This document shows positions 34,919 to 43,739 of a stretch of 64,000 nucleotides of DNA, one piece after another. Source of the stretch: Kutzneria sp. CA-103260 (GTDB lineage Bacteria; Actinomycetota; Actinomycetes; Mycobacteriales; Pseudonocardiaceae); the NCBI RefSeq assembly GCF_018263855.1, contig NZ_CP073318.1, positions 4,030,001-4,094,000 of the forward strand, given 5' to 3'. Both the position numbers and the translations under genes were made by a program. The notes under the pieces are model-generated. The model saw only the letters and a program-made list of their open reading frames with translations. It did no database searches and was not told the origin of the DNA. The stretch's first letter is position 1. Each line of letters opens with the position of its first letter.

Positions 34919-35967
34919 GTCCTCCTCCGGTGCTTGCGCAGCACATGGTCGGCGATGTGCAGCTCCGACACCTGGTCCGCGCCCTCAATGATCTGCATGA
35001 CCTTGGCGTCCCGATAGAACCGGCCGGCCCGGCTGTCGGGGGCGATGCCGGCGGAGCCGAGGATCTGCACGGCGTCGGCGCTCACCGCGGCAGCGACCCG
35101 GGAGGCGGTGTACTTGGCCATGACCGTGCGGGCGATGACGTCGGCAGAACCGTCCATTCGGGACTGCGCGGCGGCGGTGCAGGAGAGGCGGGCGTTGTCG
35201 GTGTCGACGGCGGCGCGGGCCAGCATCGATCGCACCAATTGGTGATCGGACAGGGGGACGCTGGCCTGGACGCGGGAGGTCGCGTGTTCGGCGGCGTCGC
35301 GTAGGCAGGCCTCGGCCATGCCGACGCAGCCCCAGGCGACGGTGAAGCGGCCGTGGTCGAGAGCTGTGGCGACTACGTGGGACAAGCCGAAACCAGGCGG
35401 TGCGATCAGGTTTGAGCGAGGCACCCGGACTTTGTCGATTCGTACGTGGGCGATGTGGGCGGCCCGCATGCCCAGTTGGTCCTGCACGGGGTCGAGATGG
35501 ACGCCGGGGCGGTCGGTCTCGACGAGGACGGTGGCTGGTTTGCCGTCCAGCACGCCGAGGACGAGCAGGACAGTGGCGATGCCGCCGCAGGTGACCCAGC
35601 GCTTGTCGCCGCTGACGGTCAAGCTGTCGGGGCCGGGCTCAATCGTGGTGGTGACCGCGGTGAGGTCGGTGCCGGCGCTGGGCTCCGTGGCGGCGAAGCC
35701 GGCGATCTCCTCGCCGGCAGCCAGGCGGGGCAGCCAGTGCGACCGCTGGGCCGAAGTTCCCCAGCGAGACAGGGCGGCCGACACCATGGCCTGTACGGTG
35801 ACCAGACCGCGCAAGGAGCTGCATACGCCGCCGACCTGGGCGCAGAACTCGCCCAGTGCCAAGGGGGTGCCGCCGAGCCAGTCATGGGAGGCCAGCTGTT
35901 TCACCACATGTAGTGGGAAACCGCCGCTGAGATCCCACCGGGCCGCCTCGGCCGGATCGAGCTCCAC
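34915..35967 (-). CDS. Acyl-CoA/ACP dehydrogenase of the malonyl-ACP extender pathway (FkbI-like)
   Basis: 350-residue flavin-dependent acyl-CoA dehydrogenase family protein (FAATEPSAGTDL flavin/substrate loop; a C-terminal four-helix domain with IIEGADQVSELHIADHVL). In this pathway the homologue helps oxidise the ACP-bound three-carbon unit to the dicarboxylic form, giving hydroxymalonyl-ACP. GTG 35967 follows the ACP stop with one base between, and its own stop overlaps fkbH-like ATG. Operon context rather than residues fixes the role, since the fold also serves beta-oxidation. Confidence 0.88.
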   Translation of the reverse strand: MELDPAEAARWDLSGGFPLHVVKQLASHDWLGGTPLALGEFCAQVGGVCSSLRGLVTVQAMVSAALSRWGTSAQRSHWLPRLAAGEEIAGFAATEPSAGTDLTAVTTTIEPGPDSLTVSGDKRWVTCGGIATVLLVLGVLDGKPATVLVETDRPGVHLDPVQDQLGMRAAHIAHVRIDKVRVPRSNLIAPPGFGLSHVVATALDHGRFTVAWGCVGMAEACLRDAAEHATSRVQASVPLSDHQLVRSMLARAAVDTDNARLSCTAAAQSRMDGSADVIARTVMAKYTASRVAAAVSADAVQILGSAGIAPDSRAGRFYRDAKVMQIIEGADQVSELHIADHVLRKHRRRT

Positions 35968-35968
35968 C

Positions 35969-36202
35969 TCAGGCCGCCGTCTTCATGTGGACGAAATCGG
36001 TCAGCCGGTTGATGGTGCGAAAGTGGTCCAGGTCGAGGTCCTCCACCTCGACGGCCAGGCCGAACCGCCGCTCCACGAACGTGACCAGCTCCAGGGCGAA
36101 CAGCGAGTTCACCAAGCCCCTGGCGAAGTAGTCCTCGTCCGGGCCGATCCGGTCACCGGTCGCCCCGCTGAGAAACTCCGTCAGCTCCGCCCGGACGTCC
36201 AT
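35969..36202 (-). CDS. Discrete acyl carrier protein for the three-carbon extender unit (FkbJ-like)
   Basis: 77-residue acyl carrier protein. The phosphopantetheine attachment is Ser33 in GLVNSLFALELV, with Asn in place of the usual Asp before Ser, as is typical of ACPs in this pathway. ATG 36202 is preceded by GGGAGAA; the frame is open further but adds a non-homologous tail overlapping the KASIII gene. It carries glyceryl through to hydroxymalonyl. The gene lies 11 bases after the KASIII-like gene. Confidence 0.9.
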   Translation of the reverse strand: MDVRAELTEFLSGATGDRIGPDEDYFARGLVNSLFALELVTFVERRFGLAVEVEDLDLDHFRTINRLTDFVHMKTAA

Positions 36203-36213
36203 CGCGTTCTCCC

Positions 36214-37209
36214 TCACAGGTAGTGCTCCGTTGCCCCGCTGTCCCCGTTCTCCACCAGCAGCAGGCTCCACGCGGCCACCGGGCTGGCCCCCAGCAGCAC
36301 CGCACGCTGCCCGGGGCCGAGTTCGCCACCGTCGATCGCGGCGGTCAGGTTCAGCAGCATGTCGTTCGGCCCGAGGTGCCCGTAGCGGCGCAGATTGTCG
36401 GCGCAGGCCTTGGCCATCTCCACGTCCAGCGACTCGGCGGTGAACCGCAGCGACGCCTCGGACAGGTTCTGGCCCAGGTGGCAGTGCACGTCACCATGAA
36501 CCATTCCGTTACGGGCCAACAGGTCCCGGTACAGGTCACGCAAGCGGTTGCGGGTCTCCATCGCCAGCTTGAACGAGTACCGCTGCTGGTCGGCGCACTC
36601 CTCGCGCCACTGCGCCACCGGCCGGTCCCGGAACTCGACAGCGAACAGGTCCCAGTACTCGCCGTTGCTGAACTGCACCATGTCCAACACGCGCAGCGGG
36701 CCCCCACGGCCGATCACCACGGCCTGGCCGCCGTCCCCGCTCACGGTCACCGGATGCCGATAACGGTTCGGAGTCGCGGGCTTGCTCCCGTGCATGACAA
36801 GCACGTGCTCGGCGGTCTCCTCGTCGGCTAGGAACGCTCGCGCCGCCCGCAATGCCGGTGCCAAGGAGACACAACCCTGACCGCCGATGCCGAAGGTGAC
36901 CGCGCGCCGGGCACCCAGCGCAGCCTGTACACGGGTGGCCTCGGAGCTCAGAAGTGTCTCCGGCGCCCGGGAATCCACGACGATCAGGGCGTCGAGGTCC
37001 TGGGCGCTGAGGCCGGCCTGAGCCAGTGCTTGGGTGGCGGCGTTGACGGCCAGGTCCACGGCGGACAGATCGTCATCAGCTCGAACCCGGTCGATGCCCA
37101 GTTGCCGGCAGGTCTCCCACTCCTGGTCGGTGAACGGTAAGTCGGCGACCCGGACTTCCTTGTCCGGCAGGAAATGGGCGATGGATCGCAGCGCGACGGG
37201 GCGGGGCAT
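36214..37209 (-). CDS. KASIII (FabH)-like thiolase-fold enzyme, probable acyltransferase
   Basis: 331-residue FabH-fold protein. Cys113 lies in GGQGCVSLAPAL, and His244 in HLGQN matches the FabH HQAN position. The third catalytic place, GNTS in FabH, reads YGHLG, so Asn is replaced by His278. Loss of that Asn is known in KASIII-type enzymes that transfer acyl groups rather than condense them. Here it sits between the PKS-NRPS gene, whose AT is degenerate, and the discrete extender ACP. It may move the extender from ACP to ACP, or act in chain release. ATG 37209 shares one base with the upstream stop. Confidence 0.83.
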   Translation of the reverse strand: MPRPVALRSIAHFLPDKEVRVADLPFTDQEWETCRQLGIDRVRADDDLSAVDLAVNAATQALAQAGLSAQDLDALIVVDSRAPETLLSSEATRVQAALGARRAVTFGIGGQGCVSLAPALRAARAFLADEETAEHVLVMHGSKPATPNRYRHPVTVSGDGGQAVVIGRGGPLRVLDMVQFSNGEYWDLFAVEFRDRPVAQWREECADQQRYSFKLAMETRNRLRDLYRDLLARNGMVHGDVHCHLGQNLSEASLRFTAESLDVEMAKACADNLRRYGHLGPNDMLLNLTAAIDGGELGPGQRAVLLGASPVAAWSLLLVENGDSGATEHYL

Positions 37210-40200
37210 CAGCTCTCCCCAGCGAATTCAGCGAACGCGGTCGCCAGCTGGTCGCCGAAGGCCGCCAGCTCGTCCGCGTCGAACCGGCCGTGGTGCGCGA
37301 GGTGCAGGTGGAGTTCCCCGTTGACCACGGCGGTGGACACGGCGATCGGCATGGAGGCGAGCAGGGACCTGTTCTCACTGCCGAACATCGGGCTGAGGAC
37401 GCCGAGCCGGCCCGCGCCGACCCGGAACGAGTTCACCCCGCTCACCTTGTGCTCCACCAGAAGCTCCGGCTCAGGCAGCGACCGCAGGCGTCGCACCGCA
37501 TCGGTGTCCGGGCTGAGGTGCCGCAAGATCCCGTACCCGACACCGTCGTTGGGCACGGCCTGCAATGTGTCCGCCACCGTCGCCAGCGTGTCCGCCACCC
37601 GGGCGTCCGGCGATACCGGGACCAGCAGAGGGAAGGAGTTGGTGAACCAGCCGACCGACCGGGACCGGTCCTGCGGCCGGAAGGTGTTGGGCGTCCCATG
37701 GCCCACGGTCAACAGGTAGGCGTTGGGGGTGCCACGCCACCGAGCCCACGCGCAGGCCACGGCGGCGAGGGCGGCCTCGCGGCTGGGCGCACCGGGCTGC
37801 AGCAGCACCGAGCCGCCACTGCCCAGCTGCACGATCCGGTACTGCACAACCGGATCGGTCCCGGGGACAGCCGCCAGCGGCGCGGCGCCGTCCGACCGAC
37901 CGCCGCGCAGGACGCTGGTCCAGTAGGTCAGCTCACCGGCGAGCTCGTCGGATCGGGCCGACTCGACCAGGTGCCGCGACCACGCCCGCCACGCCGCCGG
38001 CCTCGGCTCCACCGGGCCGGTCAACCCGGCGTTGAGATCCTCCAGCATCGGGACCGTGGAGATCTCGTCGTGCGCGAAGTGGTGCACCACCAGCAGCAAG
38101 ACGCCGCCGCGCCGCGGGCCGCGCTGGTAGAATCGGGCCCGCAGCAGGGGACCGCGCTGGATGTCGATCTCCGCCAGCAGCTCGTCCCGGTCCGCCCGGA
38201 CGATCTCGAACTCCTCGTCCCGGCCCAGCGGCGGCAGCGCCACGGTGTCGAACACGTGCCCGGACTCGGCGGCGAGCTCGATCCGCCAGCCCAGGCTGTT
38301 GCGGCGGAACCGATAGCGCAGCGGCTCCTGCGCCTCAGTGAGTCGCTGCACGGCGGCGCGCAGCGCGTCGGCGTCGATGCCCGCCGGGACGTCCAGCATC
38401 TCGAACACCACGAAGTCGGCTGCGGTGCTGCCCGGCACATCCAGCATATTTCGCATCAGCGGGGTGAGCTCAGGGGCGCCCTCGACCGGCGCCTCCTCGG
38501 CCGTCACGGTCGACGCCACGGCGGACAGGCCGCGCAGGGTCGGGTTCCGCAACACGTCCTGCGGGGTGATCGCCACCCCGGCCCGGGCGGCCCGCGCCGC
38601 CACGCCGACGCTGAGCACCGAGTCGCCGCCGATCTGGAAGAAGTCCTCGTCCAGCCCGATCTGCTCGCGGCCCAGCAGTTCCGACCAGATCCCGGACAGC
38701 ACCCGCACCGGACTGGCGGCAGTGGCTCCGGCAACAGTGGTCATGGGCTTCTTCTCCTGACTCAGGCTCGCGCGGTCGAACTTGCCGTTCGAGGTCTTGG
38801 GCAGCGTGTCGTGCACCACCACCCGGCTGGGCACCATGTACGCCGGCAGCGCCCGGGCCACGGCCGCCAGCAGCTCGGCCTCGGACGGGACGGCCTCGCC
38901 GGCGACGTGCCCGATCAGGCGCGGCGCACCGGAAGGCAGTTCCTCGCTCACCACAAGGGCTTCCCGCACGCCCGGCTGGGCGACCAGGGCCCGTTCCACC
39001 TCGGCCGGCTCAATCCGGAAGCCACGCAACGAGATCTGCTTGTCGGCCCGGCCGTGGAAGTCGATCGCCCCGTCCGGCCGGAAGGCGGCCAGGTCGCCGG
39101 TCCGGTACATCCGGGCCCCCGGCCGGGCGGCGAACGGATCGGCCACGAACCGCACGGCCGTCAGGCCGGGCTGCCGATGGTATCCGCGGCCGACCGCCAC
39201 CCCGCCCAGGTACAGCTCGCCGATCTCACCCGCCTCGACCGGCTTTCCGGCTCCGTCCAGGATGTACGCGTCGACGCCGGCGATGGGATGGCCGATGTCC
39301 GGCAGGTCGTCCCCGTCCGGGGCGACCGTCGAGCATGTCGTGACGATGGTGCACTCGGCTGGTCCGTACATGTTCAGCACCTGGAAGGGCAGCCAGGCCG
39401 GCGGCCGGACGCGAAGCCGGTCGCCACCGGTCCACAACGTGTGCAGGACCAGTCCCGGCTGCTCGATGTAGTCGCTGATCAGCAGTTCGGTCAACGGAGT
39501 GGACAGGGTGGCCGAGGTGATCCCGTTGTCCGCGAACCACTTCAGCAGGGTCGCCGGAGTCTGCTTCACGTCTCGCAGCACGTGCAGGGTGGCGCCGTGG
39601 TAGAGCGGGGAGAGGATCTCGGCGATACAGGCGTCGAAGCCGGCCGAGAACGTCTGGGCATGCCGGTCCCCGGTGGAGAACCGCATGATCTTCCCGTTCC
39701 AGCGCAGGAAGTTCAGCAGACTGTCATGACCGATCGCACAGCCCTGCGGCCGACCGGTGGAGCCCGAGGTGAACGCCACGTAGGCCAGATCAGCGGCCGG
39801 TTCGGACTGGCCGTCCAGCTCGCGTAGCTCCGTGTCGACAATCATCATCGGCGCGCCGACATCGGTCAGGATCTGGTCGATACGTTCCCTCGGCACGACC
39901 GAATCCAGCGGCACGAAGGCCCGATCAGCGGCCAGCACGGCAAGCCAGCCGGCCACCATGTCCACCCGGCGCTCGGCCAGCACCGGCACGATCGGGCCGG
40001 CCCCCGAAGCCTTGAGGCGAGCGGCCAGTTCCTCGGCCCGACGGCAGATCTCGCCGTAGCTGTAGGAGTTCTCGCCGTCGACCAGGGCCAGGTTCTCCGG
40101 GGCGTGGCCACGGATCGCCGACCACACCGAGTCCTGGTAGTCGCACAGTGGCCGGTCCGGGTCGGCCACGGCCTTGGCGACGATCTCCTGATACAGCCCG

Positions 40201-43200
40201 ATGAGCCGCCGCATGTGCGACTCGTCGAACAGGTCGGTGGCGTACTCCAGGTAGCCGCTCATCGGGCCACCGTCCTGATCGGACAGTCCGATGGTCAGGT
40301 CAACCTTGGCAGTGCCGGCGGCGATGCCGTAGCTGCCCTCGTCGCTGGGCGAGGCGGTGAGCCCGACCATCTCAGCGGGGTGGGTTTCCGTGTTCTGGTG
40401 CGTGTAGGTCACGGTGAAGATCGGGTGCCGCGCCGCGTCTCGCTTGGGGTGCAGGTCGGCCACGATGGAGCCGAACGGGATCTCCTCGTGGTCCAGCACC
40501 CCGGTGACTGTGGCCGAGCAGCGCCGGACCAGTTCGCGGAATGAGACGCCACCGTCCACAGTGGTCCGGAACGGGAGAAGGTTGTTGAAGTAGCCGACCA
40601 GCTCGTGGGTGACCGGATTGATGCGCCCGCTGGTGGCCGCGCCGATCACGACGTCCTCGTGCCCGGCCCAGAGGTGCATGAGGGCATCCATCACGGCCAT
40701 CATCGTGACGAAGGTGGTCACACCCTCCTGGCGGCTGAACTCGCGCAGCGCCACGGCGTGCTCGGGCGGCAGCGCGAACGCCATCAGCGCGCCGGCGTGC
40801 GATTCGACCTGCGGGCGAGGCCGGTCCAGCGGGAGTTCTCGCTGGCGCAGCCCGGCCAGCTGGGTGCGCCAATAGGACAGCCCGCGTTCCATCCGCTCGG
40901 CGTCGAGCCAGTTTCGTTGCCACGAGGCGAAATCCACGTACTGGACGGGCAGGTCCGGCAAGCCCGCCGGCTGACCGGTGACTCGGGCGCGATAGAACTC
41001 GGACAGGTCACGCATGAAGATCCGGGGCGTCCAGCCGTCGAAGACCGTGTGGTGCCAGGTGATCAGCAGCTGGTGATCCACCTCGCTGAGGGCGTACAGC
41101 ACACCCCGCACCAACGGGCCGGTGGCAAGGTCGAAGCCCTGGATGCTCTCGGCCTCCGCGTACTCGGCCAGCCGCTCGGGCTCGTCGCTGAGGTCGACCA
41201 GACGGAGCTCGGGGCGCGCGTCCAGCAACACATGGGGCCGGCCGTCGTCGCCGAGGATGAAGCGGCTGCGCATGACCTCGTGTCGGTCGACCAGGTCGGC
41301 GAATGCGGCCTGCAACGCCGCTCGGTGCAGCGGTCCGCCGTAATGGACATCGGTCGGGATGTTGTACAGCGCGGTGCCGGGTTCGAGCTGGTCGATGTAC
41401 CAGAGCTGTTCCTGGTTGATCGACAGCGGCAGCCGGCCGGCCCGGGACACCACCGGCACCGTCCAGTCCTCGGCGACGCCGGCCCGCTGCTCGATCAGCG
41501 CCGCCAGCTCGCCGACGGTCCGGTTGGCGTACAGGTCGGCGAAGGTCAGCCGCGCGCCGAACCGGGCTTCGATCTCCCGCAGCAGTCCGATACCGGCGAT
41601 CGAGGTGCCGCCGAGTTCGAAGTAGTTGGAGTCGGCGTCGATGTCCGGGGCCTTGAGCGCCTTGGCCCACAGCCGGGCGACCGCCTGCGTGACATCCGCA
41701 GACGCCTGGTGGGCAACGGTTTCGTCCGGCTCGGGCGGCGTGTGCCAGCAGGACACCGGCTCGAACGGATAGGTCGGCGCCTCGATTCGCGGAGCCTTCG
41801 AGGTCCACTGCAAGGTGGCACCGAGTTCGTACAGCCGGCTCAGCGAGGCCAGTGATCGCAGGCGCACCACGGGCAGTTCCGGGGCCAGCTCGGCGATTCC
41901 ACGGGACAGCTCGCCGTCGGAGCCCATCTCCAGCACCACGGCCCCGTCGGCGACAAAGCCTCGCGCGGCCCGTCGCAGGCCCTCCTGGTTCGCCGGAGTC
42001 GACGGTTGGGTCAGGCCCGCGAGCGCTTCCGCCTCGGTGATCTTGCCACGGATCAGCCGGACCGCCAGATTGCCGTGACCGGACCCGACCAGCCGTGCGT
42101 CCGGCAGACCCAGGACATCGTACAAAGCCCGCTGCCGCAGGACAGTTCCGCTCAACGCCGGATCCACCGGGAGCTGAGCGGCGAGATCGGCCCACGCCGC
42201 ATCGGAAATCTCGGTGTCGCCGGAGAACAGCAACACCACGGGTGTTTCCCTGGCCGGCTCGGGCACCTTGGCCGCGCGCAGCGCCTCAGCCAGTTCTTTG
42301 GCGCTGTGCACGGTGAACGCAAGTCGGTAAGGGTGATCGTCGCGGCCGGCGTTCAGTGCGAAGGCCACCTCGGCCAGGCTGCGTTCGGTGGCGTCCAGGA
42401 ACTCGGCCAGGCGAAAGGCACAGCTTTGCAGGGCCGTGGGCGTGCGGGCGGAAACGGTGACCAGCCGAGGCTTGCCATCGTCCACAGTGGTCACCTGGGC
42501 CGGGGCTTGTTCGAGCACGGCGTGCACGTTGGTGCCGGTCAGGCCGAAGGAGCTCAGCCCGGCGACAAGCGTCGGCCACGGCTCCGTCGCGGTCTGCACC
42601 GGAACGGGTAGCGGGAAAAGCGGATTGGGCGTGTTGTAGTGCACCGTCGGGTACAGCGTCGAATGCCGAAGCCCGGCCAGCACCTTGAACAGCCCGGCCA
42701 TGCCGGCGGCGTGGTCGAGGTGCCCGAAGTTGGACTTCACGGCCCCGATCGGCGGCAACTGCTCGCCGAACGCTTGGTACAGGCCATCGGCCTCGACCAC
42801 ATCGCCCAGCGGCGTGCCCGAACCGTGGCATTCGACAAACCCGATTTCCGCGCCAGCCACCCCGGCGTCCTGCCACGCAGTCCTGATCGCGGCGGCTTGA
42901 GCCCGCGCGCTGGGGGCGCTCATGCTGGTGGCCCCGGCGCCGTTGTGGTTGACGGCGATCCCCCGCAGCACGGCGTGCACGTGGTCGCCGTCGGCCAGCG
43001 CTGCCGAAAGTCGTTTGAGCAGCACGAATCCGCCGCCTTCGCCGCCGGTCGTGCCGTCCGCGGCGGCATCGAAGGGCCGGCACACTCCGACCTGGGACAT
43101 CACGCCGAGCAGCGGGTCGTGGTCCTTGTCCAGTTGCAGCACGGTTTCCAGGGACACGCCGCCGGCCACAGCCAGATCAGCCTGGCCTGCGCGCAGCTTC

Positions 43201-43739
43201 TCCACGGCCAGCGCCACGGCGGCGAGGCTGCCGCTGCACGCGGTGTCCACGACGAGGGTCGGCCCGGCGAAGTCGAAGAGGTAAGCGATGCGCGCGGCCA
43301 TCGCCGACGGCAGCGACCCCAGGATCTGGTTCGGGTCGTCGTCCTCGTAGCCGGCGGCGTAGGCCTGGTTGGGCGCGCCGACGATCACCGCCGTGGCCGA
43401 GCCACGCAGGCTTCCCGGGGCGTAGCCGGCGTTCTCCACCGCCTCGTGCACCAAGTGCAGGCCCAGCCTCTGGTGCGGGTCCATGGCCTGCGCCTCGGCC
43501 AGGGACAGACCGAAGAACTGGTGGTCGAACAGGTCCACCCGGTCCAGGTAGCCGCCGGGCACGTAGGCCGCATCAGTCGTGCCACCGGCATGGCGCACCC
43601 GGTCCGGCGCCGGCCGGCGCACGCTGTCCCGGCCGGCGGCCAGGTTCTCGTGCAGCTCGTCCAAGGTGTGCGCGTCCGGTAACCGGAGCGCGACACCGAT
43701 GATCGCGATCGCTTCCTGCGCCATGCTCCCCCGTCTCAC
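37209..43739 (-). CDS. Hybrid PKS-NRPS: KS-(AT remnant)-ACP-C-A-PCP-(E-like)
   Basis: 2176 residues. KS about 7-430: Cys168 in DTACSGS, HGSGTPLGD and KSNFGHLDH. About 430-670 is a shortened AT-like stretch where GHSxGE reads GSGHGN, with Gly554 in the nucleophile place, so no activity is expected. ACP Ser713 (GGTS). C domain HHTVFDG at 896-902, then A domain (TSGSTG near 1325, NGK Lys1653; GrsA-type pocket read as D-A-A-L-W-G-M-I-V-K, no sure substrate). PCP Ser1707 (GGDS). A final epimerase-like domain has HHFAHDE at 1886-1892. GTG 43739 overlaps the NRPS stop; ATG 43724 is possible. It extends the peptidyl chain by one ketide and one amino acid. No ketoreductase or thioesterase. Confidence 0.9.
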   Translation of the reverse strand: MRRGSMAQEAIAIIGVALRLPDAHTLDELHENLAAGRDSVRRPAPDRVRHAGGTTDAAYVPGGYLDRVDLFDHQFFGLSLAEAQAMDPHQRLGLHLVHEAVENAGYAPGSLRGSATAVIVGAPNQAYAAGYEDDDPNQILGSLPSAMAARIAYLFDFAGPTLVVDTACSGSLAAVALAVEKLRAGQADLAVAGGVSLETVLQLDKDHDPLLGVMSQVGVCRPFDAAADGTTGGEGGGFVLLKRLSAALADGDHVHAVLRGIAVNHNGAGATSMSAPSARAQAAAIRTAWQDAGVAGAEIGFVECHGSGTPLGDVVEADGLYQAFGEQLPPIGAVKSNFGHLDHAAGMAGLFKVLAGLRHSTLYPTVHYNTPNPLFPLPVPVQTATEPWPTLVAGLSSFGLTGTNVHAVLEQAPAQVTTVDDGKPRLVTVSARTPTALQSCAFRLAEFLDATERSLAEVAFALNAGRDDHPYRLAFTVHSAKELAEALRAAKVPEPARETPVVLLFSGDTEISDAAWADLAAQLPVDPALSGTVLRQRALYDVLGLPDARLVGSGHGNLAVRLIRGKITEAEALAGLTQPSTPANQEGLRRAARGFVADGAVVLEMGSDGELSRGIAELAPELPVVRLRSLASLSRLYELGATLQWTSKAPRIEAPTYPFEPVSCWHTPPEPDETVAHQASADVTQAVARLWAKALKAPDIDADSNYFELGGTSIAGIGLLREIEARFGARLTFADLYANRTVGELAALIEQRAGVAEDWTVPVVSRAGRLPLSINQEQLWYIDQLEPGTALYNIPTDVHYGGPLHRAALQAAFADLVDRHEVMRSRFILGDDGRPHVLLDARPELRLVDLSDEPERLAEYAEAESIQGFDLATGPLVRGVLYALSEVDHQLLITWHHTVFDGWTPRIFMRDLSEFYRARVTGQPAGLPDLPVQYVDFASWQRNWLDAERMERGLSYWRTQLAGLRQRELPLDRPRPQVESHAGALMAFALPPEHAVALREFSRQEGVTTFVTMMAVMDALMHLWAGHEDVVIGAATSGRINPVTHELVGYFNNLLPFRTTVDGGVSFRELVRRCSATVTGVLDHEEIPFGSIVADLHPKRDAARHPIFTVTYTHQNTETHPAEMVGLTASPSDEGSYGIAAGTAKVDLTIGLSDQDGGPMSGYLEYATDLFDESHMRRLIGLYQEIVAKAVADPDRPLCDYQDSVWSAIRGHAPENLALVDGENSYSYGEICRRAEELAARLKASGAGPIVPVLAERRVDMVAGWLAVLAADRAFVPLDSVVPRERIDQILTDVGAPMMIVDTELRELDGQSEPAADLAYVAFTSGSTGRPQGCAIGHDSLLNFLRWNGKIMRFSTGDRHAQTFSAGFDACIAEILSPLYHGATLHVLRDVKQTPATLLKWFADNGITSATLSTPLTELLISDYIEQPGLVLHTLWTGGDRLRVRPPAWLPFQVLNMYGPAECTIVTTCSTVAPDGDDLPDIGHPIAGVDAYILDGAGKPVEAGEIGELYLGGVAVGRGYHRQPGLTAVRFVADPFAARPGARMYRTGDLAAFRPDGAIDFHGRADKQISLRGFRIEPAEVERALVAQPGVREALVVSEELPSGAPRLIGHVAGEAVPSEAELLAAVARALPAYMVPSRVVVHDTLPKTSNGKFDRASLSQEKKPMTTVAGATAASPVRVLSGIWSELLGREQIGLDEDFFQIGGDSVLSVGVAARAARAGVAITPQDVLRNPTLRGLSAVASTVTAEEAPVEGAPELTPLMRNMLDVPGSTAADFVVFEMLDVPAGIDADALRAAVQRLTEAQEPLRYRFRRNSLGWRIELAAESGHVFDTVALPPLGRDEEFEIVRADRDELLAEIDIQRGPLLRARFYQRGPRRGGVLLLVVHHFAHDEISTVPMLEDLNAGLTGPVEPRPAAWRAWSRHLVESARSDELAGELTYWTSVLRGGRSDGAAPLAAVPGTDPVVQYRIVQLGSGGSVLLQPGAPSREAALAAVACAWARWRGTPNAYLLTVGHGTPNTFRPQDRSRSVGWFTNSFPLLVPVSPDARVADTLATVADTLQAVPNDGVGYGILRHLSPDTDAVRRLRSLPEPELLVEHKVSGVNSFRVGAGRLGVLSPMFGSENRSLLASMPIAVSTAVVNGELHLHLAHHGRFDADELAAFGDQLATAFAEFAGES

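Noticed and set aside
41730..42450. Frameshift or sequencing error as the cause of the missing AT motifs
   Set aside because: The frame is continuous from KS to ACP, and remnants of AT motifs appear in the right order, so decay or specialisation is more likely than an error.
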